NCBI GenBank assembly: GCA_022615275.1
Contig: JAKEHA010000332.1
Location: 1-5,561 of the forward strand
From: Candidatus Latescibacterota bacterium
Lineage (GTDB): Bacteria; Krumholzibacteriota; Krumholzibacteriia; WVZY01; JAKEHA01
Length of the DNA stretch: 5,561 bases
Direction: 5' to 3'
Shown: positions 1-5,561 of the stretch, piece by piece
How positions within the stretch are numbered: position 1 is the first letter of the stretch
How the letters are laid out: every line of letters starts with the position of its first letter
Notes under the pieces: model-generated
What the model saw: only the letters and a program-made list of their open reading frames with translations
What the model was told of the DNA's origin: nothing
The model's database searches: none
Made by a program: the position numbers and the translations under genes

Positions 1-429
1 CGCGGGAACCGCACGTGCATCGAGGCCCGGCTTCAAGGTGGCGGTCACCAACGCGCGCTCGTTCGCACGTAACGGCCGCGCCGCGAAACGGGACTCGAGC
101 TGGAAGTAGACGGGAAGTGCGAGCACCAGCACGATGAGGATGGGCTTGCCGGCCGCGCGAAAGTAATCGAGCTGGGTGGCGAGGGCGCCCAAGAGTGCGC
201 GCGTGAGCAGGACCACGTCGTCGGGGTAGAGCCGCATCTCGAGCACGCGCGCTTGGAAGCGGCTGCGGGCACGCCTAATGCGGTCCGGCTTCGAGGTGGC
301 GCGAAACACCAGCGCGAACGCCGCGCCGGAGAGGATCGAGACGACCACGAGGGCCAGCGCGCGATGGCGCCCGAAGGGAAGCACCAGCGCATCGAACAAG
401 AGCGTGATCAAGCGCGCGATCGAATCCAC
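1..429 (-). CDS. Membrane protein with TM - basic helix - TM plan, N-terminal 143 aa (3' end outside window)
   Basis: The frame runs open from GTG at 429 to the left edge, giving 143 residues with no stop. The GTG sits one base after the TGA of the small gene (TGA-C-GTG), so translational coupling is likely. No ATG in this frame fits better, and the protein begins MDSIARLITLLFDALVLPFG. The plan is a hydrophobic or amphipathic N-terminal helix (about 5-19), TM1 (about 24-42), a strongly basic segment, KPDRIRRARSRFQARVLEMR (47-66), a second helical segment (72-92), TM2 (about 95-111, starting GKPIL), and then a polar part with RPLRANERALVTATLKPG (118-135). Charges put 43-95 in the cytoplasm and the C-terminal part outside. 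The TM, cytoplasmic basic helices, Pro-containing TM layout recalls the Oxa1/EMC3/DUF106 superfamily, but this is an architectural likeness, not a proven match. Protein-like composition and regular hydrophobic periodicity argue against a chance frame. Confidence 0.8.
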   Translation of the reverse strand, partial: MDSIARLITLLFDALVLPFGRHRALALVVVSILSGAAFALVFRATSKPDRIRRARSRFQARVLEMRLYPDDVVLLTRALLGALATQLDYFRAAGKPILIVLVLALPVYFQLESRFAARPLRANERALVTATLKPGLDARAVPA

Positions 430-430
430 G

Positions 431-628
431 TCAGGAAATGTATCCCAGGCCCTCGAGCTTCTTCTTGATGTCCTCGGCGTCGGCGCCGGCGTCCTCGCTG
501 CGGTTCAGCTCGCGCTCGACCAGGTGCGCCACGTACTCGTCGACCGACGCGTAGCCGGCCTTGGCGGCCGCTTGCTTGGCGCGCTCGAGCAGGCCGGGGT
601 CGAGCACGATGCCTTTCTTTCCGAACAT
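431..628 (-). CDS. Small ribbon-helix-helix-like protein with C-terminal GLGYIS tail, 65 aa
   Basis: This short but convincing gene starts at ATG 628 behind AAGGAGG and stops with TGA at 431-433. The predicted order is a basic start (MFGKKG), a short strand (IVLD, 7-10), helix one (about 11-24), a turn GYAS (25-28), helix two (VDEYVAHLVEREL, 29-41), an acidic linker (44-53), and a tail helix with GLGYIS (60-65). The strand-helix-turn-helix plan matches ribbon-helix-helix proteins (CopG/ParD-like), which dimerise and often bind DNA. The length fits that fold plus about 20 extra residues. No toxin gene lies next to it, so an antitoxin role is not supported. The tail resembles the LGY(I/V) segment common near the C-terminus of sulfatase and AP-family proteins. 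Its placement between a phosphohydrolase and a membrane protein suggests a regulator or adaptor for the operon products. Fold assignment is moderately sure; function is unknown. Confidence 0.8.
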   Translation of the reverse strand: MFGKKGIVLDPGLLERAKQAAAKAGYASVDEYVAHLVERELNRSEDAGADAEDIKKKLEGLGYIS

Positions 629-633
629 CGATT

Positions 634-640
634 CCTCCTT
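634..640 (-). promoter_or_regulatory. Strong Shine-Dalgarno AAGGAGG for the 65-aa gene
   Basis: The minus strand reads AAGGAGG, then AATCG, then ATG at 628. This is a near-perfect anti-16S match at standard spacing. It lies in the only real intergenic gap (629-650, 22 bases) and is the only strong site in front of any visible start here. The other internal starts depend on overlap or tight coupling. It decides the start of the small gene and suggests this protein is made in excess of the enzymes. Confidence 0.85.
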
Positions 641-650
641 GAAGCGTTCT

Positions 651-2612
651 CTAGCGACGGGAGACCGACTCCGCGAGCACGTTACGTCCCGTCATGGCCG
701 GTGTCGCGGGCACGCCGAACTGCGCCAATATGGTGACCGGCATGTCCAGCAATGAAGGGTCGACGACCGACGTGCGCCGGTTCGTGAGCAGCACACCCGG
801 CACCCAGCGATGGTCGATGCAATGGTCGCCGGTCCATTTGCCGAGATTCGGCGTGATGACGTCACGCGTGACCGTGCCCAAAGCCGAGTCGTCGCTGCCG
901 CGGTATCCGCGATTGTAGCCGATCACCAAGTCGGGCGCGTCCGCCGCGTGTTCGCCGTGATACACGTCGCGCCCGCGATACACGGTCGTGATGACGTGCG
1001 CGCCGGTTTCGGGGTCGCGCAGGGCGAGCAGACCGCGCGCGATCTCGTCCAGGACGGCGTCGTACTGACCCTCGGGCACGATGCCTTTCGACTCGCGGCC
1101 GACCAGATTGACGTAGAGACCGTTGATGCCGGCGGCGTAGGCGCGTGTGCGGCGCCAGAAAACATTATTGAACAACGGGTGCTGTCCGATTTCGTCGGCG
1201 CGAATGAGCGCGAGGTAGCCGTTCTGGTGCAACCACGAGTTCAGATTGACCTTCTTGTAGTAGGGCGCAAAGCCGTGGTCGGAAAGAACGATCAGAGTCG
1301 CATCGGCCGGGATGCGCTCGCGCACGCGGCCGAGCATGGCGTCCATCGCTTCGTACAACTCGCCAAAACGGTCCGCGAAGGCGCCTCCGGCCGGGTGCGC
1401 GGGGTGGGCCGGGTCGGCGTTGCGCCACAGTGCGTGGCACGACTGATCGATGGTCGAGACGTAGTAGAACAGGAAGCCGCCCTGGTAATCGTCGAGGACC
1501 GCATCGAGCATGCGCGCGCGCTCGGAGAGGAGCGTGTCGGTCTGCTCGACGAATTCGGCGTCGTCGAACACGCCCGCCTCCAGCGCTTTGGTGTCCTCGG
1601 CGATCCCTTGCGTGTAGTAGCGGCCCACGCGCGCCGCGAGTTCTTGCGCGTAGTCGTCGGGGGTCGATATGGGCAGCGCGGGTGCCAAGGGATCGATGTT
1701 GAGCGGGGACACGTACAGCTGCAGCGACGGCGTCACCGTCTTCAGGTAAAAGCGAACCATTCCGCGCAGCTTCTTGAAGGGACCCGCGACGCGGAACGCG
1801 ACCGGTACCCAGTCGCTCCACTCGCCCTCGAAGAGGAGCGTCTCCGCGTCGCCGACGGTGATGCGCGCGGCCTCGTGCTCGCGGTCGAGGTCGATCGTCA
1901 TCGCGCACGCAAGCGGCGCGCGGTCCTTGCGCAGCGTGTTGGGCGGACCCACGATGGTCGTGTGCGCGCGCTCGTCGACGAACTCGAGCGAGTAGATGCG
2001 GCCGCCGCTGGCCTGGGCACCCTGCCACGTCTCGTCGTCGGTGTAGAGCGAGAAGGTTCCGTACGTGCCCAGGAGATCCGGCGTGCCCATGCCCGAGAGC
2101 GAGCGCGAGCGGGTTTGGGCGGGCGGGTAGTTGGCGGGCACGCGCACGACCGTGCACGGCACGTCGTGGCGATCGAGGATCTGCCAGAACGCCTCGCCGC
2201 CGCGCAAGAGCACGGTGCCGCCGCGCGACAGCGGCAACACCCAGTCCCCCACGGAAAGCGTGCGCCCCGGCTCGACGATGTCGGCGGCGGAAAAGACGGG
2301 CGTGTAGGTCGCGGGGTCGCGATGGATGAAGTCGAAGATGCCGTGCCCGCCCGGGTCCAGGCCCGTGATGAAGTTCGACCACGCCACCGGGCTCTGGGGA
2401 GGAATCGACGTCTCCAGGCTGTCGAAGGACCCTTCCGTGGCCAGGCGCGCGAAGTTGGGCATGCGCCCCTCGGCGATGAACTTGGACAGTAACCCCGGGT
2501 CCATGCCGTCGATCCCGATCACGACCACGGAGGTGTCGGCGCGCGCGACACACGCCGAAATCGCGAACGCCGTAAACGTCGCGCGCGCGAGTCTGCCCGC
2601 GCGAATCCTCAT
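651..2612 (-). CDS. Exported AP-superfamily (type I phosphodiesterase-like) phosphohydrolase, 653 aa
   Basis: This is a paralogue of the preceding gene and a predicted periplasmic two-metal phosphoester hydrolase or transferase. Residues 1-25 look like a Sec signal peptide: an Arg-rich start, hydrophobic ATFTAFAISACVA and an ARA cleavage site before D26. An ISAC lipobox-like string at 18-21 leaves lipoprotein processing open, but the tether to the fold would be only a few residues. Catalytic positions by eye-alignment are D35 (GIDG), nucleophile S74 (QSPVAWS), D389 and H393 (DQSCH), D445/H446 (LSDHGF) and H597 (GDHC). Shared subfamily signatures are HGIFDF (90-95), a RDPxTYxP motif (98-105) and YVSPLNIDPLAPALPIS (300-316). 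The start is ATG at 2612, whose ATGA overlaps the upstream TGA. The same frame stays open further right to 4493, but that stretch is an Arg-rich shadow of the upstream gene and not part of this protein. It ends in TAG at 651-653. Family call is firm; substrate is unknown. Confidence 0.93.
   Translation of the reverse strand: MRIRAGRLARATFTAFAISACVARADTSVVVIGIDGMDPGLLSKFIAEGRMPNFARLATEGSFDSLETSIPPQSPVAWSNFITGLDPGGHGIFDFIHRDPATYTPVFSAADIVEPGRTLSVGDWVLPLSRGGTVLLRGGEAFWQILDRHDVPCTVVRVPANYPPAQTRSRSLSGMGTPDLLGTYGTFSLYTDDETWQGAQASGGRIYSLEFVDERAHTTIVGPPNTLRKDRAPLACAMTIDLDREHEAARITVGDAETLLFEGEWSDWVPVAFRVAGPFKKLRGMVRFYLKTVTPSLQLYVSPLNIDPLAPALPISTPDDYAQELAARVGRYYTQGIAEDTKALEAGVFDDAEFVEQTDTLLSERARMLDAVLDDYQGGFLFYYVSTIDQSCHALWRNADPAHPAHPAGGAFADRFGELYEAMDAMLGRVRERIPADATLIVLSDHGFAPYYKKVNLNSWLHQNGYLALIRADEIGQHPLFNNVFWRRTRAYAAGINGLYVNLVGRESKGIVPEGQYDAVLDEIARGLLALRDPETGAHVITTVYRGRDVYHGEHAADAPDLVIGYNRGYRGSDDSALGTVTRDVITPNLGKWTGDHCIDHRWVPGVLLTNRRTSVVDPSLLDMPVTILAQFGVPATPAMTGRNVLAESVSRR
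2609..2612 (-). promoter_or_regulatory. ATGA stop/start overlap (translational coupling)
   Basis: On the minus strand the four bases ATGA hold both the start codon of the exported phosphohydrolase and the TGA stop of the anchored one. No purine-rich Shine-Dalgarno precedes this start, so re-initiation by ribosomes finishing the upstream gene is the likely mode. The tight junction also fixes both gene ends and supports co-expression of the two paralogues. Confidence 0.8.
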
Positions 2613-4678
2613 CGCGCGGCCAAACTTCGGCCCGTCATGTACGCGGGAACCTCGACGCCGAAGAGATCCAACACCGTCGGCCCGAGATCCATCAAACGCG
2701 CCTCGCCGGTCGACAGCGGCACATTGGTGAACAAGACGCCGGGCACGACGTCCGCATCCATGCAGTGGTCGCCGCTCCAGCGTTTCGTGTTGTCCTCGAA
2801 GAGCTCGGGGCGCACGGCACCCTTCGCGCAGTCCCACGACACGCGGTAGCCGACCTCGTAGCCGGGGAGCAGGTCGGGGCCGATCTCCTTGTAAGGCCCG
2901 CTCCACTCGTGCGCGACGTCGACCACACGACGGATGCAACGCACACCTCCGTCCTCGAGTGTCACCAGGCGCTCGCAGATGCGGCGCTTGAGCGCGTCGA
3001 CGTCGGACGCCTCGACGATGCCGTGGCGCTCGCGGCCCTTGCGATTGATGAAGATCCCGCCCAGTCCCAGCGCGTAAGCCCGCGTGCGAGACCAATCGAT
3101 GGCACTCAAGTACTCGCCGGGTGCCGCTGCGTCGCGCGTGACCAGCAGACCTTCGCGCTCGAGCCACGCGTTCAGGTTGACGCCGCGCCGGAACGTCTTG
3201 AAACCATGATCGGAGATCACGAAGAGCGCGGTCTTGTCGTCCACGTGGCGCACGGTTTCGCCCACCAGCGCGTCCATGCGCTTGTACATGTCCTCGACCG
3301 CACCCGCGTGACGGGTGAGATCGCGCCCCGCGTTGGCCGGGTGCGACGGATCGAGATAACGGAAGAACATGTGCTGCAAACGGTCGCTGACGTCGAACAC
3401 GCACACGGCCAGGCCGCTGCGCAGGCGCGCGAGCGTGTGCGACCACATCGCGCGCCGCTCGTCGTGGTAGAGATACGCCTGATCGAGGAAACCCTGCTCG
3501 TCGATGGCGCCGTCGTTCAAGGCCCCCGTGTCCTCCAAGAGGCCCAGGGTTCCGAAGGGCCCCATGAGCTTGGCCAAATAGATCGAGAACACGTTCGGGT
3601 ACGACACCGGCATGGCCGGGCGCTCGGGGTCGATCTGGATCGGCGTCATGTACACCGCGATGGAGCCGTTGAGCGACACGGGGAGAAAACGCACGATGCC
3701 GGAAAGGGTGACACCGCGCGCGGCGCGAAACGTGAGCCGCACCCACGGGGTGTAGGTACCTTGCTCGAGTGGAACGCGCTGCGCACCGGCCACCAGCTCG
3801 AAGCGCCCGCGACCGTCGCGCACACCGGTGCGCCGGATCGACACGCGCGCGGTGAGCGTCTCGTTCCGCACGGGACTCGCGGGGCCTGGAATCGCGACCT
3901 CGCCGCCGCCCGCGGGAATCGCAACCGTGACACCACCGTCGGGTTTGCGCGCGGGGTTGCTGGTAATGAACGTGAACGAGCCCTGGCTCCCGCGCAGGTC
4001 GGGGACGCACATGCCCGCCACCATGACGCCGTCGATCTTTTCGACCGGAAACGTGATGGGCACGCGCAGCACCGAGCTGAACACCCCGTGATCGGAGAGG
4101 ACGCTCCAGAAGGTGCGGCTCTTGCGCAGTCCGCGCACGCCCGCGCGACCGGTGGGAAACGAAAACGGCCCCAGACGCACGAAGCGCGATGTGCCGTAGA
4201 CCTCGCTCGAGGACAGCTTGGGCGCGTATGTGCGCGGGTCGCGCGCGATGAAGTCGTAGATGCCGTGGCGTGACGGATCCGAGCCGGTGGCGAAGGTGGA
4301 CCACGCCACCGGCGAGAGCGCCGGCATCGACGTCGCGAGGCGACGATACGTGCCCGACGCGCGCAGGCGCGCCAAGTTGGGGAGTTCGCCGCGTTCCATC
4401 ATGGCTTCGCAGATCTCGGGCTCGAGGCCGTCCAGCCCCAGGATGATCGTCTTGCGCACGCGCGCCCACTCGAGCGATCGCCGCCGCCGCCACGCACGCA
4501 AAAGCGCGCGCACCGGCAGCGCGAGAAAAGCGAAGAACGCGGCCACGAACGCGATCGCGATGGTCAGAAAAGACGAGATCAGCGCGAAGCCCGCGCCGGG
4601 TCCGACATACGCGGCCGCGGCGGCCGGGAAGGCCGCCACGGCGACGACGAGCGCGGTATGGCTACGACGCCAGCGCAT
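2609..4678 (-). CDS. Membrane-anchored AP-superfamily (type I phosphodiesterase-like) phosphohydrolase, 689 aa
   Basis: This complete gene encodes a predicted two-metal phosphoester hydrolase or transferase. Residues 8-24 form an Ala/Val-rich hydrophobic segment, followed by YVGPGAG (24-30), a second hydrophobic segment (about 31-58) and a basic stretch, RAWRRRR (61-67). The catalytic domain starts near residue 76. By eye-alignment with nucleotide pyrophosphatases, the metal ligands are D83 (GLDG), D432 and H436 (DRLQH), D490/H491 (ISDHGF) and H638 (GDHC). The nucleophile is S122 in LSPVAWS, at the position of the NPP Thr. An inserted region (about 245-400) is shared with the next gene and includes YMTPIQIDPERPAMPVS. 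The start ATG at 4678 overlaps the upstream gene by 17 bases. No clear Shine-Dalgarno precedes it, so translational coupling is likely. The positive-inside rule places the catalytic domain on the cytoplasmic side of the inner membrane (inference). A cleaved signal peptide at about residue 23 is possible but would not change that. Substrate is unknown. Confidence 0.93.
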   Translation of the reverse strand: MRWRRSHTALVVAVAAFPAAAAAYVGPGAGFALISSFLTIAIAFVAAFFAFLALPVRALLRAWRRRRSLEWARVRKTIILGLDGLEPEICEAMMERGELPNLARLRASGTYRRLATSMPALSPVAWSTFATGSDPSRHGIYDFIARDPRTYAPKLSSSEVYGTSRFVRLGPFSFPTGRAGVRGLRKSRTFWSVLSDHGVFSSVLRVPITFPVEKIDGVMVAGMCVPDLRGSQGSFTFITSNPARKPDGGVTVAIPAGGGEVAIPGPASPVRNETLTARVSIRRTGVRDGRGRFELVAGAQRVPLEQGTYTPWVRLTFRAARGVTLSGIVRFLPVSLNGSIAVYMTPIQIDPERPAMPVSYPNVFSIYLAKLMGPFGTLGLLEDTGALNDGAIDEQGFLDQAYLYHDERRAMWSHTLARLRSGLAVCVFDVSDRLQHMFFRYLDPSHPANAGRDLTRHAGAVEDMYKRMDALVGETVRHVDDKTALFVISDHGFKTFRRGVNLNAWLEREGLLVTRDAAAPGEYLSAIDWSRTRAYALGLGGIFINRKGRERHGIVEASDVDALKRRICERLVTLEDGGVRCIRRVVDVAHEWSGPYKEIGPDLLPGYEVGYRVSWDCAKGAVRPELFEDNTKRWSGDHCMDADVVPGVLFTNVPLSTGEARLMDLGPTVLDLFGVEVPAYMTGRSLAAR

Positions 4679-5561
4679 GGACGTCGAGCGATTCGAGGAT
4701 CATTCGGGGCACATCGATCAACGTGAGGGCGCGCTCGCGCGGCAGTAGATCGGCGCGCGTGGTGGCGAGGAACGCATCCTCCCAGGTGTGCATGCCCTGC
4801 AGTCGTCTCGGCACGACCACGTCCGTGCTTCCCACGCGCCCTTTGAGGTCGAAACCCGGCGTCGGAACGAGCAGCAGGTCGGGACCGTGGCGCGTTTCGG
4901 GACCCGAGTACACGTCGCGGCCATGGAACACGTGACGAGCGATTCGCTCGCCGTCGTGGGCGAGCGTGGAGAAAATGTCGGCCAGATCGGAGAGCAGCGC
5001 CGCTTCGCGGTCGCTTCCCACACCGCCGTGCGGATACTTACCGCGTTTGTGCAAATAGATGCGCGCGGGGTCGAGCGCGAACGCGGTCGCGCCCTCGGAG
5101 AGGGCATCGATCGACGCCGCGGGGCTCGTGAAGGCGAGGAAGCCGTGTTTCGCGAGCACCGCGTTGATATTGACTTCGTGGCGCGTGCGGCAGAACCCGT
5201 GGTCGGACAGGACGAAGAAGCCCTTCGCCTCGGGGTCGGCAAAGAAGCGATCGAAGACCCGGCCGACGAAGGCGTCGACGGCGCGATAGTAGTCGAGAAA
5301 GGCGCCGTGGTAGGGATGCGCCTCGTCTTCGTAGGCGTCGAACAGGAAATGGTGCAAGCGGTCGGTGCCGGTGACGACGACCTGCATGAGATTCCATTTC
5401 TCCTCGTTCCAGAGCACGTCCATGAGTCGCTCACGAACGCGCAGGAGTTCGTGCAAGCGCGGGAACAAGAGGTCCGGGCGCTCGCGCACTTCCTCCAGGT
5501 CGAGGTCGATCCTGTAGTCGAGGTCGCGCACGGTGCGCAGGTAGCGGGCCGGAAACACCGA
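4662..5561 (-). CDS. AP-superfamily phosphohydrolase, C-terminal part (5' end outside window)
   Basis: This is the last 299 codons of an alkaline-phosphatase-superfamily phosphohydrolase, resembling the predicted phosphohydrolase/phosphomutase group (COG3379-like). The frame is open to the right edge. A GTG at 5558 is in frame but is unlikely to be the start, because the N-terminal metal Asp and nucleophile half of the fold is missing and must lie beyond the edge. Visible metal-ligand motifs, numbered from the edge, are TGTDRLHHF (D67, H71), LSDHGF (D120, H121) and GMHTWEDAF (H258). The set D..H, DH, H is what an active two-metal enzyme of this family needs. It ends in TAG at 4662-4664, 17 bases inside the next gene. 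Unlike the two downstream paralogues it has no GDHC motif at the last His, so it belongs to a different subfamily. Substrate and location cannot be judged without the N-terminus. Superfamily assignment is firm; exact function is unknown. Confidence 0.88.
   Translation of the reverse strand, partial: SVFPARYLRTVRDLDYRIDLDLEEVRERPDLLFPRLHELLRVRERLMDVLWNEEKWNLMQVVVTGTDRLHHFLFDAYEDEAHPYHGAFLDYYRAVDAFVGRVFDRFFADPEAKGFFVLSDHGFCRTRHEVNINAVLAKHGFLAFTSPAASIDALSEGATAFALDPARIYLHKRGKYPHGGVGSDREAALLSDLADIFSTLAHDGERIARHVFHGRDVYSGPETRHGPDLLLVPTPGFDLKGRVGSTDVVVPRRLQGMHTWEDAFLATTRADLLPRERALTLIDVPRMILESLDVHALAS

Noticed and set aside
45..392. 115-codon minus-strand frame near the left edge
   Set aside because: It is rich in Ser, Arg, Trp and Pro with no structure. 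The overlapping frame starting at GTG 429 gives a coherent membrane protein instead.
431..628. Gene D as the antitoxin of a toxin-antitoxin pair
   Set aside because: The RHH-like fold fits, but neither neighbour looks like a toxin. One is a large phosphohydrolase and the other a membrane protein, and the GLGYIS tail is not an antitoxin feature I know.
278..736. Plus-strand frame of 152 codons opposite genes C, D and E
   Set aside because: It crosses three minus-strand genes and the strong Shine-Dalgarno of gene D. Its composition is that of a shadow frame.
810..2492. 560-codon open frame on the plus strand opposite gene C
   Set aside because: It is antisense to a gene with intact catalytic motifs. 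Its low-complexity V/A/R/G/H composition is typical of a high-GC shadow frame, and it has no recognisable domain.
1165..2553. 462-codon minus-strand frame overlapping gene C
   Set aside because: This is an Arg-rich out-of-frame reading of gene C. All family motifs are in the other frame.
2765..4273. 502-codon open frame on the plus strand opposite gene B
   Set aside because: It is the same kind of high-GC antisense shadow. There is no ribosome-binding site or domain, and gene B on the other strand explains the region.
2613..4493. Same-frame open extension upstream of gene C, which would make a 1280-residue protein
   Set aside because: The extra part is Arg/Ala/His-rich with no domain motifs and lies fully over gene B, whose frame has clear family motifs. 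The ATGA junction at 2612 and the signal peptide mark the real start.
4641..4678. Twin-arginine (Tat) signal at the start of gene B
   Set aside because: The RR at residues 4-5 is not followed by the usual x-F-L-K-type pattern, and the two-segment hairpin explains membrane targeting better.

Overview
The window is a G+C-rich, densely packed piece of a bacterial chromosome with every supported gene on the minus strand. I read five genes in transcription order, right to left. They are separated by at most 22 bases, or overlap, so they look like one operon segment. There is no RNA gene, mobile element, CRISPR array, convincing promoter or terminator, and no gene-free stretch longer than 22 bases. 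The composition, the codon use and the protein types (AP-superfamily phosphohydrolases with an N-terminal YVGPGAG membrane hairpin) suggest a high-GC Gram-negative such as a deltaproteobacterium/Myxococcota-like or related environmental lineage. That placement is an impression, not a demonstration.

Layout: (A) 5561-4662, the C-terminal part of an alkaline-phosphatase-superfamily phosphohydrolase, cut by the right window edge. (B) 4678-2609, a complete 689-residue paralogue anchored by an N-terminal membrane hairpin. It overlaps A by 17 bases. (C) 2612-651, a complete 653-residue paralogue with a cleavable-looking signal peptide. It overlaps B by ATGA. (D) 628-431, a 65-residue ribbon-helix-helix-like protein with a strong Shine-Dalgarno and a distinctive GLGYIS tail. 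(E) 429-1, a GTG-started small membrane protein cut by the left edge. E is easy to miss because it has neither an ATG start nor a stop in the window.

How they may work together: B and C keep the full set of metal-ligand and nucleophile positions expected of the type I phosphodiesterase/nucleotide pyrophosphatase branch of the AP superfamily (Asp, Ser, DxxxH, DH, H). A keeps all the ligands that fall within the window. So the operon encodes three potentially active phosphoester hydrolases or transferases. Charge distribution predicts that B's catalytic domain faces the cytoplasm and C's the periplasm. E has a TM - basic helical segment - TM plan resembling the Oxa1/EMC3/DUF106 type, followed by an exported C-terminal segment. 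D is a small possible regulator or adaptor. Its tail resembles the LGY(I/V) segment often seen at the end of sulfatase/AP catalytic domains, and B and C lack such a tail. A membrane-associated phosphoester-processing system acting on lipid or surface-glycan head groups is a reasonable hypothesis, but the sequence does not identify a substrate.
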